Assembly (NCBI RefSeq): GCF_030052815.1
Contig: NC_079501.1
Span: 89,260,296-89,324,295 of the forward strand
Direction: 5' to 3'
Source: Hevea brasiliensis
Lineage: Eukaryota; Streptophyta; Magnoliopsida; Malpighiales; Euphorbiaceae
Length of the DNA: 64,000 nucleotides
The notes beneath the pieces are model-generated. The model was not told the origin of the DNA, did no database searches, and worked only from the letters and a program-made list of their open reading frames with translations. This document shows, in pieces, positions 1 through 11,070 of this stretch. Position 1 is the stretch's first letter; each line of letters begins with the position of its first letter. A program made the position numbers and the translations under genes.

Positions 1-1100
1 GACTCCCTTCATTGGAGAAACCTTCAGAAATACATAGTCGCCATCGCAAACTCCACATCCCTCCGTCTGGGGTCTGTATAACTCTTCTGCCTACTGAAAG
101 CTGTCCTCAGTCGTTCCCTGATTAAAGGAACTACCTCTGAAGTGTACTGCACTAGGTCTACATCATGCACTTTCGCTTCCCCCATTTCTGTCCAACACAG
201 AGGAGACCTACACTTTCTTCCATATAATGCCTCATAGGGTGCCAACCCTATCTTTGGAGTGATAATCGTTGTTGTAGGCAAACTCCACGAGCTAGTTGCT
301 CATCCCATCGACCTCCAAAATCCAAGACACTCATGCGAAGCATGTCTTCGATGTTTGGATCGTCCTTCAATTTGTCCATGCACGAGGGTGGAAGGCATCT
401 TGAAGTTCAGCTGTGTGCCAAGTGCCTCTGCAACTTTCTCCAAAACCGAGAAGTGAATCGGGGCCCTCTGTCGGATATTATGGGCGGAACTCCATGCAAT
501 CGACTATTTCTCGAATGTAGAGCGGGCATCTTGTGCCACAGTATGTAGTCTTCTGGTAAGAAGTGGTGATTTGGTCAAGCGGTCTACAATTACCCATATC
601 GAGTCATATCCTCGCGTGGTACGAGGCAACCTTGATCCACAAAATCCATAGTAATCATTTCCCACTTCCATTCGGGATAGGGAGCTCTTGCAGCTTCACG
701 ACGGTCTCTGGTGTTCAAACTTCACCTTCCGACAAGTCAAGCACTTGGACACAAAGTCCGCTATGTCTCTCTTCATGCCATTCCACCGGTAGCTATCTTT
801 CACATCATGGTACATCTTGGTGGAACACAGGTGGATCTTGTGATGTATAGTGTGCCTCTTGCATGATTTCATTCTGAGGTTGTCCACATCGGGCACACAT
901 ATCCTAGAACCTTGCACTAGGGCGCCATCATTGGCAAATCCAAACTCACCACCTTCGCCTTCTTTGTACTCTTTCTATGATCTTCATCAATTGTTGGTCT
1001 TTGTCTTTGGGAAACTCTAACTCTGTCCCTCAAGTCCGGCCTCACCAAAAGTGAGCCAACAATACCCCTCATCTGAAAGATCTAGGATTAGACCTTGATC
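1..1100 (-). pseudogene. Integrase of the Tekay-type element, broken
   Basis: Integrase would insert the cDNA into chromatin. At 696-917 the translation shows the zinc-binding N-terminal part, including WNGMKRDIADFVSKCLTC (CxxC preceded by histidines). At 24-281 it shows the end of the catalytic core and the start of the C-terminal region, with APYEALYGRKCRSPLCW and LIRERLRTAFSRQKSY. Between them (about 280-690) the core is recognisable only in pieces in different frames, so at least two frameshifts or stops interrupt it. The gene continues beyond position 1. Integrase identity is secure from the motifs and from its place after RNase H; loss of function is inferred from the breaks. Confidence 0.85.
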
Positions 1101-1102
1101 CA

Positions 1103-2245
1103 TCAACTCATGTACTTCTGAATCAATGGTCTTTTCTCTGCTAAAATGTGCGCCAAACTGCAGAAGATTTTTCTGCTCAAGGCATCTGCAACAACATTGG
1201 CCTTCCCAGGGTGGTACTGGATGGTGCAATCATAGTCTTTCAGAAGCTCCATCCATCTCCTCTGTCTCAAGTTTAAATACCTCTGTTGGAAGATGTACTT
1301 TAAACTCTTGTGGTCGGTGTATATCTCGCACACTTCACCGTACAGGTAGTGTCTCCAGATTTTAAGTGCAAAGACTACAGCCGCCATTTCCAAATCATGG
1401 GTGGGGTAGTTCTGCTCATGCCTCTTCAGCTGCCTTGAAGCATAAGCCACTACCTTTCCATTCTGCATCAAAACACACCCTAGGCCAACTCTGGAGGCGT
1501 CACAGTACACGGCGTATCCTTCACCACTCACAGGTAGTGTCAACACAGGGGCAGTGGTTAGACACTCCTTGAGCTTCTGGAAACTCACCTCACAGTCATC
1601 TGTCCAAATGAATGGAACATTCTTCCTGGTCAACTTAGTTAGGGGAGCCGCTATCCTGGAGAAATCTTGCACAAAACGCCTGTAGTAGCCAGCTAAACAC
1701 AGAAAACTTCGCACCTCAGTGACTGTTGTAGGCCTAAGCCAATCAGTTACAGCTTCAATTTTCTTGGGATCCACTTGAATACCGTCACTTGAAACCACGT
1801 GTCCCAAGAATGAGATGCTTTCTAGCCAAAATTCACATTTCGAAAATTTGGCGTATAGCTGGTGCTCCCTCAAAGTCTGCAACACCATCCTCAAGTGCCA
1901 CACGTGTTCTTCCTCGGTCCGAGAGTATACCAGAATGTCATCTATGAATACGATGACAAAACGGTCCAAAAATGGCTTGAACACCCTGTTCATCAAGTCC
2001 ATGAAGGCTGCTGGTGCATTAGTGAGTCCAAAAGACATCACCAAGAACTCATAATGACCATATCTTGTCCTGAAAGCCGTTTTGGACACGTCCTCATTCC
2101 TGATTCTCAATTGATGGTAGCCTGACCGCAGGTCTATCTTCGAAAAGAATCTAGCTCCTTGGAGCTGATCAAACAAATCATCGATCCGAGAAAGTGGATA
2201 CTTGTTCTTCACAGTCACCTTGTTCGGTATGCGTAGTCGATACAC
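1103..2245 (-). pseudogene. Reverse transcriptase and RNase H of the Tekay-type element
   Basis: A 380-codon open stretch beginning within RT. RT palm motifs are visible: [31 protein letters not shown] and the catalytic FIDDILVYS (YxDD-type). The RNase H part follows, with [33 protein letters not shown] and [10 protein letters not shown]. Normal upstream RT residues (LRLCIDY) are in another frame and overlap at about 2215-2245, so a small indel near 2235 splits RT. A second frameshift near 1110 separates the RNase H tail from the following segment [18 protein letters not shown] at about 1017-1130. The enzyme core residues are intact, but the polyprotein is not. Confidence 0.9.
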
Positions 2246-3351
2246 AACCTCAATGACCCATCCTTCTTTCTCACAAATAGAACAGGAGCACCCCAGGGTG
2301 AAGTGCTCGGACGTATGAAACCCTTGTCCAAGAGCTCCTGTAGTTGCTCCTTCAGCTCTTTCAATTCTGCTGGTGCCATCCTGTAAGGTGGCATCGATAT
2401 GGGGTTTGTACCCGGAATAACATCAATGCAGAACTCTATTCCCCTTTCTGGTGGCAACCCTGGAAGCTCTTCAGGGAAGACATCCATGAATTCTCTGACA
2501 ACAGGAACATTTTCCATGCTGACACCTTCTACAGATGTATCTCTCACCAATGCCAAATACCCTTGGCATCCACGCCTCAACATTTTTCTGGCACTAATTG
2601 CTGACACCAAATTATATGGAGCCACGCTCCTGTCACCATCAAAGCTAAACTCTTCCACACCAGGTATGTGGAAGTATACCTTTTTGTTCCTGCAGTCTAA
2701 GGTGGCATAATGAGTTGCCAACCAGTCCATCCCCAGGATTACATCGAAATCCATTACTGGTAGAGGAACCAAGTCTGCTGGGAGGATCTTTCCATCCACT
2801 ACCACTGGGCTGCCCGGAAATACCATGTCTACATCTATGTTGTCACTAAGTGGGGTAGCTACCGACAAAGGGCATTCTAAGGTTGTAGGGTTTCTACCCA
2901 ACCTCATGGCAAACACAGGGGAGACAAATGAGTGCGTAGCACCCGGATCTATCAAAACACGAGCCTCATAAGAACAGACCAGAAGAATACCTGCCACAAC
3001 TGCATTTGAAGCTTGAGCATCCTGGTGGGTCAGGGTGAAAACCCGAGCTTGACCCCTACCCTGAGTGGCAGAACCCTGATACTGACTTCTACCTCCTGAT
3101 CTGCCTCCAAATCCATGTCCCCCTTGTCCTCGGCCCTGTTGGCCACTGAACTGACTGCCTGCCATGTTGGAAGCACCCGGATACAACTGTCGAGGAACAT
3201 TCGCAACAGAACCCTGTGACCCCATCTGTGGCTCGCTGAACATGGGGCATTCTCTAGCAAAGTGACCCGGTTGGCCACACCTGAAGCATACTCCTGATCC
3301 CATCAAACAAGGTCCTGAATGTCCTCTTCCACACTGTGCACAAGGTGCCAA
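2215..3351 (-). pseudogene. Zinc knuckle, protease and N-terminal RT of the Tekay-type element
   Basis: A 378-codon open stretch. The beginning carries a CCHC zinc knuckle ([15 protein letters not shown]) belonging to the nucleocapsid end of gag. The middle holds the aspartic protease with [14 protein letters not shown], where DPGA replaces the more usual DSGA/DTGA active site. [15 protein letters not shown] follows. The C-terminal third is the linker and start of RT ([21 protein letters not shown] preceded by the [10 protein letters not shown] region). The stretch ends just after LRLCIDY, where the frame is lost relative to the downstream RT. Gag-pol appears to have been one frame originally. 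Confidence 0.88.
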
Positions 3352-4310
3352 GGAGGATCCTGAACCAGAACTGCACTGTAATCACGCCAATCGTTACCAC
3401 TTTGGATCCGTGCACTGGTCCAGATCCTCGTGGTCGGTGTCTGAAACCACTTCTCTTGCTCCTACCCTTTCCTCTGTAATTACCCTGGCCACCACTGTCC
3501 GGAGTACCCATGGAAGGGACACCTGAGGAACCCTCTGCTCTGTTTTTCTTTGCTCTTCCGCTGTCATCCACAGCATAGCTAATCTCAATCTGTCTGGCTC
3601 GATCAACCACCACATCAAAAGACTGATCCGACATCATGGCCAGGTTCGCATACCTCCTGTCAAGCCCCTTTAGGAATCTTTTCACCTTCATAGTCTCTGT
3701 AGATACTGCTGTAGGGGCATATCTGCTCAATTCCAGAAATTCTGTAGCATATTCACCTACAGACCTGCCATTCTGTCTTAAGGCCTCAAAGGCCCACTGC
3801 TTCTGATCTCTGAAGCTTTACGCACAAACCGATTGATAAAAGTTCCACAACCGAGCCCATGTCAAACCCTCCATCCGCGGTAACACGTAGTCATTCATCC
3901 ATTCCCTAGGCATGGGCCCCATGACGTCTTTGCATACATTCTATCAATCTTCTATCGATCACCAATCAGACTGCTCTCGCCGTCATAGAATCCAAAAACC
4001 GATATGCATCGTCTGACACATCATAGGTACCAGGCACCAACTTCTTAAAATTTATGATCTGTTTGTAAGGTTCCCCTCTTGGTGCGGTGGACTGCTGCTG
4101 CTGTGGAGGGTGGACCATATACTGCGCCATCATGTCGATGGTTCTCTGCAGACCAGCTAGAGTAGCTGCCATGGGGTCCATGGGACCCTGTGCCATGAAA
4201 GACTGTTCCTGAACTGTGGGTAGCTGCTCTTCTACTTGAGCAGCTCTAGGCCTCCTACCCCGCCTCCTCGGGGCAGGCGCCTCATCCTGTGCTGACACCT
4301 CGTCAGGCAC
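3254..4310 (-). pseudogene. Gag of the Tekay-type element, frameshifted
   Basis: Two open pieces in different frames make up gag. The piece at 3966-4310 begins MPDEVSAQDEAPAPRRRGRR and includes the gag start YKQIINFKKLVPGTYDVSDDAYRFLDSM. The piece at 3254-3730 carries the capsid end (VKRFLKGLDRRYANLAMMSDQSF, VVVDRARQIE) and a Gly/Arg-rich tail before the zinc knuckle in the next frame. About 240 bp between the pieces (3731-3965) encode capsid sequence with stops. Gag would form the virus-like particle around element RNA. The start at 4310 fits, being the first Met downstream of the primer site. Confidence 0.82.
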
Positions 4311-4562
4311 ATCTGTTACAGTGCGATGGCAGCTCTCCTGCTTCTACGCATTTTCCTGAAATTCAGCAGCATTAGCCCACAAAATTCAAAATTGCACATT
4401 GCACAGCTCTATAGACTCATATTTACACACAATATATGAAGCAGAAACTAGAAGCAAAGACGACAATGCAAGACGAATATGGACCATATTTTTCCGCATG
4501 TGACTCCTATTAGACTTTTCCCAACACTTTAGACAACTTTTCCCTAGGAATCTGGAGCCTAA

Positions 4563-4574
4563 GCTCTGATACCA
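4563..4574 (-). other. Primer binding site, iMet tRNA
   Basis: On the minus strand this reads TGGTATCAGAGC, complementary to the 3' end of plant initiator Met tRNA and the standard primer site of many plant LTR elements. It lies 4 bp inside the LTR end at 4579. It therefore marks the LTR as the 5' one and fixes the element's orientation. The 250 bp between here and the gag start form the untranslated leader. Confidence 0.93.
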
Positions 4575-4578
4575 CATT

Positions 4579-7080
4579 TGTCACGACCCAACCTATGGGC
4601 CGGACCGGCACTAGGACCTGGGCCAGCCTAAAGACCCCGAGGCCCGTAGTAAGCCTTAACTATTCATTAACCCAACTCTAATGACCATTTGGGACCAATA
4701 TCAAGAAAACAAACGGACAGAGTTCGGCCATAAAATGGACTTTCCAACGGGGAGTTTTCGACTCACGACTGTAAACACACTAAACAATCCAATGGGGAGA
4801 TCAGCTCACCCTACACATACTCATCAACATAATAATAAATGGGAGCTCAGCTCCCTCATCCAATCCATCAAACAGACTTAAAATATTAAGTTTACTGGTC
4901 CAACATGAATATAATATTACAGACCAATTTCAAATAATTACTGCTAACACATGCGGAAATTCTAGGAGTAATTAAAATTACACAATATTGATAAACAACC
5001 TGCGAGGTAAAAAGGCAGGTTAACCCAGAACAAAATATCCTCCTGTGGCTCAGAAAATTTTTGAACAGAGTGAGCGTTCGACTCGGAGAGTAAAATATCA
5101 ATCTTACATATAATAAATATAAATATCTGAAAATAATGCAACCTCTAGAGTGAAATTCAACATACACAACATATTCAAATCATAACATCAAAAGGTAATT
5201 TGGAGCACTCACACACTCGTAGTATCAATCATAACATATGGGAGCCGATCCTATCTGACTCTCTTAAATCCAACCTGGTGCCAGCGAATTACTCAAGCTC
5301 GGACTTCCACTTAATAACCAAATCGAGGGTCCCAGCGAATTACTCAAGCCGTGACTACCCCTCGAAGGAACGGGTCCCAGCGAATTACTCAAGCCGTGAC
5401 TACCCCGTCCTATCCATAGTCCACACCACATCACACGCACGCCAACGCACGCACACTGCTCCAAATTACCACAACAACATCCATGGCATATTAACAGTTA
5501 TGAATGCAACATAAATCGTGCCTAGAGTTTAACTAAATAAATATATGCATATAAGTGATGCATGGGCATGCTGAACATATAATAATATCGAAATTACAAT
5601 TAAAATTAATATTTTACTCACAGACTTGACGACAAATTACTGTGGCGGCTGGGCGGAGGAAGAAGGTCATCCGCTCACCTGACAATCATATTACATTTAT
5701 TTAATACAATCTGACTCAATACAAATAAAGAAAAAGACCAATTACGTCCTAAGTCGTGCCGAAAATCCGGCAGAGTCTCCCCTATACCTAGGACCTACCC
5801 AACCTGCAAAAGGGCTAAAAACGCACTTCTATACTCACAATCCATACATCAACAGTTCAATCATATCACACAGCCCCTCCTGGGCCCATCAAATCAATCA
5901 TCCATCACAATACGCAAAATTTCAATTTAGTCCTTATTATTGATCATTTTTGCAAAAACTGCCCAAACAAGCTCTAAAAATTATAAAACTTTGCCCCGCG
6001 GTCCTTAGCAATATTACTAAGCTATTGCAAAAAGAATCGTAATTTTCTAAGCTACCACGAATATTTTATGGATTTTTAATCCTATTTAAGCACTAGAAAA
6101 TTACGTAAAAACTAGGTTCGGGTTTACCTTTGCCGATTCCGACTTCGGGGACGCGCTCGGGACGTCTGACAATGGGGGGCTAGCCAAAACCTCGGCCCAA
6201 TTCGGAGACTTTTCCGGTCACGGGTCTGTCTGGCCCGAAATTTGCAGACCCGGTCAACTGTCGAATTTCCGCGAATCGAGGATACCTACACGAAGCCCAT
6301 AACACGGGGGTTAGCACATAAATTTTTCAGAATTTTCTAAGCTCATTTAATGCTCGAAATTACTGCGAAGTTCGGGGACCCACCGAAAAACGGTGTCGGA
6401 AAAATTCGAAATTTATGTCGTTGCGAAGCTCTCGACGAATGGAGCGTGCTGGTGGCCTCGGTTTCCTCGTGGGATTCACGGTTTTCGAGAAATCTAGCCC
6501 AAAAGTCGAAATGGGCTAAAATCTTCCCGAGCAAAAATCGGACAAACCGCTCGATGGATTTCGGCGTTCTTGGTGTCTATGGAAAGCTCTCGCCGAGTAG
6601 ATGATTTTAGACACAAGACCCGGTCCAATCGGTGGCCGGATCGGCCGGCGAGAAATCGGAGCGGCAGCGCGGCAGGAGGAGGAGAGAGAAAAGAAAGAGA
6701 AAAGAGAGGGACGACGCGCGCGGGAGAAGAAAAAGGAAAGGGAGCCGGTTCGATTCGACCGGTCCGATCCGGTCCGGTTCGATTCGGCCGGTTCGATTCG
6801 AAATACAAAATTTTGAATTTTTACTCTGCCTTGGGACCGAAAACGAGGTCCAAAAATTCCGAAAAAATTCCATAAAACTCAGAAAAATACGTAGACTCCA
6901 AATATATTTTTAGTTTTGCCACGTGGTCTTTAAATTAATTTTTAAAAATCATCAAAGTTTATATTTTCGGAAAATCGAACCCGATTTTTAAAATCCAAAA
7001 AATCTCAAAAAAATTCCTAAAATTTAAATAAAATTAAAATATCAAAAATACTCATAAATAATAAAATTTGGGGTGTTACA
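4579..7080 (-). repeat. 5' LTR of the Tekay-type element
   Basis: The LTR is 2,502 bp. On the plus strand it starts TGTCACGACCC and ends GGGTGTTACA; in element orientation it starts TGTAACACCC and ends GGTCGTGACA, with TG...CA ends. The inner end abuts the primer site. It holds a short tandem repeat (5278-5410) and a GC-rich stretch at about 6120-6800 with repeated CCGGTTCGATTCG-like units; the rest is AT-rich. No protein-coding content is supported; small open frames at 6350-6913 on both strands are composition effects. A near-identical LTR end appears at 63920. Confidence 0.92.
5278..5410. repeat. Tandem repeat inside the LTR
   Basis: Three copies of the core GCGAATTACTCAAGC occur at about 5284, 5334 and 5379. 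The last two belong to a 45-bp-spaced repeat of about 33 bp that includes CCGTGACTACCCC. The first copy is more diverged. The repeat lies in the element's LTR, so it should be present in other family members with varying copy number. Confidence 0.8.
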
Positions 7081-8212
7081 GGTCAATTTTGTATCGGGTC
7101 ACACATAAAATAATATATTAAATTTTTTGAAATAAATTATTTTCAAAAATAATATTTCAATTCTCATATAATTATATCTAATTTTTATTTTTATTAAATG
7201 AATTATTTTAAATTAAAAAAAATTAAAATTTTCTATTTTAAATATAAAAATTAACTAGAAAGAAATTAAAATTTCATTTTTTAAAGGAAAAAATTGGGTT
7301 TTGGATAAAATCAAACGGGCGGGTTTTAGATTCAATTTTTGTCATTTAAATTTGATTAATTTTAATTTAATTTTACTTTCTTATTAGATTGATCCGATTC
7401 TGATTCCAAGCTCGAGCCCACCTCTAATGGCAGGGGTTTCCAGTGGACAAGGTGGGCTTAATTAGAACATGGATTTCGCCTGGTGGTGGGATGTATTCGC
7501 TAGAGTATAGACCCAATTGGCAAGAATGAGAGTGGGCCTTCTAGGACTGTGTGTGGTATTTAGGTAAAATTTTTTTAACAATAACGACATTATAATAAAA
7601 ATAAAAATAAAAATAAATAAAAATAAAAAACTTTGACGCATGTTGTTGCAGAAAATATAAAGCCTAAAAATAAAGTAGGCAAGAAAGCCAAAGACTTAAA
7701 AAGGCACTTGGTGCTGTTGGGCACTGTAGTTTAGGGTAAAAAAGACATTTTGAAAAAGGTATTATTTTATATATTATTGAAAAAACAATTTAAATTTTTT
7801 TATATTATTTAAATTTTTTATAATTAAAATTTATTAATTTTAATTTTAAATTATATTTTTAATATTTTTTTAACAATAACTTCAACAATAATATTAAATA
7901 AATCCTTAATTTTAAAACAAATCAAATTGAGTAATAAATAAAATTAAATTAAATCAAATCAAAATAATTCGATTTTATTTTAGTTTGATTCGTCTGTTTT
8001 ATTTTTTTAGACAAATTAAATTATTTTTATTAGCAATATTAGCTTAACAAAACTAAAATCCAGATTTACTTTAGAAATTACCTTCTTTGGTATTTTAATT
8101 TCTTAAAATTAATTATATGTGGGTCAACTAGTTGGATCAGATTCGAGAATAATTATCATTTCTATTGACCTGTGATCCTTTCCACACATGAATTGACATA
8201 TATCTTATAAAT

Positions 8213-8270
<58 letters not shown>

Positions 8271-9557
8271 TAAATATTAAATCATTTAATTGTAGAATAT
8301 AATTAAAAATATGATAATAGATTAATAAAAAGGTATTTTATTTAGATAATATCTATATTTTTATAGTGTATAGTTAGCAAGGATAAAATTATTCAAATAT
8401 TTTATATCAAAATAATAAATAAGGAGAAGTGTAATATATATCTAAATAATTTAAAAAAATAAATTGATTTACATATCAACATGTAACATTGCTTTAATTG
8501 ATATTGTATAGGTTTTCAATTAATCATTTGTATTGGACTTAAAAAAAAAAAAATCTAAGCATGGTTTATGACCATATGATTTATGAAAAAGCATACTATT
8601 AAAACTTGGTATGCTTGATGTTATTAATGGAAAAAGGAAGAAAAGTAGGATTTTGCAAATAAAATAAATTTAATATGAGTTAATATGGTTTATATTAAAT
8701 GAACATTAGAATTAGTTGTTTGTTAGATGAATATTAAATGAAGAGAGATAATAAAATTTAAATTTTAAAAAGTAAATGGCTTAAAAAGTTTATAAGACTT
8801 AAATGGCTCACCAGCCATCTAAATGGCTAATAAAATTAAAAATATAAAAAGACTTAGATAGTATTTAGTATAAATGAATTCTATAAAATTTTGTGAAATT
8901 TATTTATAAATATAATATTTAAATGTTTGATTTAAATAACAATTCTTTTAAAATTCTTAATAATCAATTTCATGAAATTTATTATAAATAAATCAAAATT
9001 TATCAAAATTGATAGAATTTATAAATGAATTTTAAATTTAAAATTATATATATTTAAATTGATAAAATTATCTTTTTATTGTATATCATTTTATTTTATT
9101 TTGTTTATTCCAAACACAAATTTTATTTTATTTGAAATGAATTTGATATTTAATATAAAATATACTAAACAAAGAAATTCATTCATAAATAAATTCTATC
9201 ATATAATTTATTTACAAATCAAATAAATTTTACCATAAAATTGAACCAAAGTTTTAGAGAATTTAATTCACTTCTGACTAAATTATTTTTTTACAACTAT
9301 TTGAGCCAGCTCAATTTGAGCTATATATCATTATTAAAAAAAAAAAAAAAAAAAAAAACCAATGTCACTGGTGCTTTTCATTGTTTTCTGACAATTTTGA
9401 TGATCACCCTAGTCGACGAGTTTGAGCTCTGCGGATTCCTTGGTTCTTAAGTTTTGATTATAAGACCAAACTCACGTTAATTTGCTTCTTGATTGTGCGA
9501 AGCAGCTTGAAAAGTTGTTGGCGTCCGATCCACTTTACTTAGTAAATTTGTGACCAC
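7081..9557. other. AT-rich intergenic spacer
   Basis: No gene is supported. The stretch is very AT-rich with many stops in all frames. It contains a dinucleotide run (8217-8266) and a poly-A run near 9340-9358. At about 8862-9252, loosely inverted end sequences (TTTAGTATAAATGAATTCTA on the left; CCATAAAATTGAACCAAAG on the right) could mark an old MITE, but the match is weak. A 69-codon open frame at 9241-9450 has no coding features. Confidence 0.6.
8217..8266. repeat. (AT)n microsatellite
   Basis: An uninterrupted alternating AT tract of about 50 bp, likely polymorphic in length. Confidence 0.95.
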
Positions 9558-11058
9558 CAGTGTGAGCCTCTGCACAGTGTGAGCTTCTGCACGGATCATA
9601 GTAGTATAGTATTAAAAATATTATTCTCACAAAAAATTATGATTAAATTAGAAATAAATTAATAAATTAATTAGAATATTGAAATTTAAAGATATTGGTA
9701 ATGAAATTTAAAATTAAAATTGATATTTAAGAAAATTTTAAGTTAAATCAAATAATTAATTAAACTAATTAAATTAGATGACTAAAATTCAAATTGAAAT
9801 CACTAATTATCAAATTGGCAGGAATTAAATATAACTTTAATAAAAATTAAAGTGATTCTAGAGATAGAGTTTTCAATATTATTTGTATGTGGTTTATCCC
9901 CAATTTAGCTAAACACATGAAAATTACAATTTTGAGAGAAATTAATTCTTAGTTTTTTAAAACCTTTTTCAAGCATTTAAAAGTTGGTATTCATCAAATC
10001 AAACCCTGTTTTCACGGTATTTCAAACTTGACAAAAACCCAATTAAAGTCTTAATTGATTTTAAAAGTCTCATTAATCCTCTTAACTTATCTCTAACACC
10101 AAGAAAACTAAGTTTATTGTAAGATTATGTATCCCAAACATTTACTCTTCAGTCCATCTGTTAAGGATTAAAACTTAACTTAATGAGGGCCCTTTCATCA
10201 AACAAGGCAACAAGCTCACAAGCAATAAATAAAAAATGCAGCAAATCTCATTTAAATGACTAAATCAGTTCAAAAACCACAATACAAAGCAATATTTACA
10301 GACCCATCTCTAGAATATCAAAGATTTACTCTCAAATCATGATTTCAAGACAAACCCAAGTATAGAAATGGAGAAGAAATGAAAATCTAAGCTAAGGAAA
10401 AGAAAAACTCAGTGAAACTGGTGAAGAATCTGCTGCTGGAACGTTGCAGAATATGTCCTCTTGGTTGTTGCAACAATGATCCAAGGTGCTTCTCTCTCTC
10501 CTTCTCTCTTCTAGCAAGAATCCTTTTGTTTTTTTTCTTATAGAAAGAAAGAGAAAAATGTGTTTATATATGGTTCAGAGATCTGCCCTAGAATTGGTTA
10601 AAAGACAGAAGATTCTGGAGAAAATAATATATTAAATCAGATGAGCGAAAGTGTCACGTCAACAGTTTTCGTTAAAACGTCACAAGCTGAATCGGTTGTG
10701 TTGCGCCTTGTGTTACAAATTGTGTAACTTTCAACTTGAGAAAAACTTCATATCTGACAACGATACAACCTGTGACACAAGCTGTGTCATAGATTGTGCA
10801 ACTTTCTGTTTCTTTAAAACTCAACTTCAAAATTTTCTAATTCAATCCTAATTTCCTCCAAATGGCTACTCTGATCAAAATACACCAAAATTCTTCAAAT
10901 TTAACCTACAAAACAAATAAATTGCAAAAATTAAACTAAAAAGTGTAAAAAGGCAAAATTAACTAAATATATGCTAATATCTACAGTAATAGCTATAAAC
11001 AAGGGTAAATTATGTGCAAAAAACTTTACCTAAATGATGATATAAAATGCACACATCA
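9558..11058 (-). repeat. 3' LTR of the Athila element
   Basis: Homologous along nearly all its length to 21538-23040 (shared blocks such as AGTAGTATAG, CTAGAGATAG and CATCAAATCAAA in the same order). The inner end ACACATCA at 11058 is next to the polypurine tract. The outer end is uncertain: the last 40 bp or so of the partner are replaced by a short duplication (GTGAGCCTCTGCACA and GTGAGCTTCTGCACG). The start at 9558 is therefore approximate. Confidence 0.85.
10765..10797. repeat. LTR inverted repeat (hairpin), copy 1
   Basis: Two 15-bp arms (ACAACCTGTGACACA and TGTGTCATAGATTGT) flank a 3-bp loop AGC, with two mismatches that would be G-U type pairs in RNA. The same structure recurs at the same place in all four LTRs of the two Athila-type elements here. 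Confidence 0.85.
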
Positions 11059-11070
11059 AATTCCTCCATA
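11059..11070 (-). other. Polypurine tract of the Athila element
   Basis: In element orientation TATGGAGGAATT directly precedes the 3' LTR start (TGATGTGTGC). This is the expected place for second-strand priming. The related element has TATGGGAGAATT at 46866-46877. Confidence 0.8.

Larger units (their letters stand above)
1..7080 (-). mobile_element. Tekay/Del-type Ty3/gypsy retrotransposon, partial
   Basis: Degenerate LTR retrotransposon read on the minus strand. From right to left it has a 5' LTR (4579-7080), a primer binding site matching initiator Met tRNA (4563-4574), gag, a zinc knuckle with protease, reverse transcriptase, RNase H and an integrase that runs off the left window edge. 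The order PR-RT-RH-IN makes it Ty3/gypsy. The long LTR, the iMet primer site and the integrase motif YEALYGRKCRSPLCW are typical of Tekay/Del chromoviruses; that clade call is inference, since a chromodomain would lie outside the window. Several frameshifts show it cannot encode a full polyprotein. The other LTR is not in view, so neither LTR age nor target duplication can be read. Confidence 0.9.

Noticed and set aside
6350..6913. Several overlapping open frames on both strands
   Set aside because: They lie in the GC-rich, repetitive part of an LTR; the translations are low-complexity Arg/Ser/Phe-rich with no domain.
9241..9450. 69-codon open frame with a Lys run
   Set aside because: The lysines come from a poly-A tract in AT-rich spacer; no family match.
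10765..10797. Intrinsic transcription terminator
   Set aside because: The hairpin is in a plant LTR and has no following T-run; bacterial termination does not apply.
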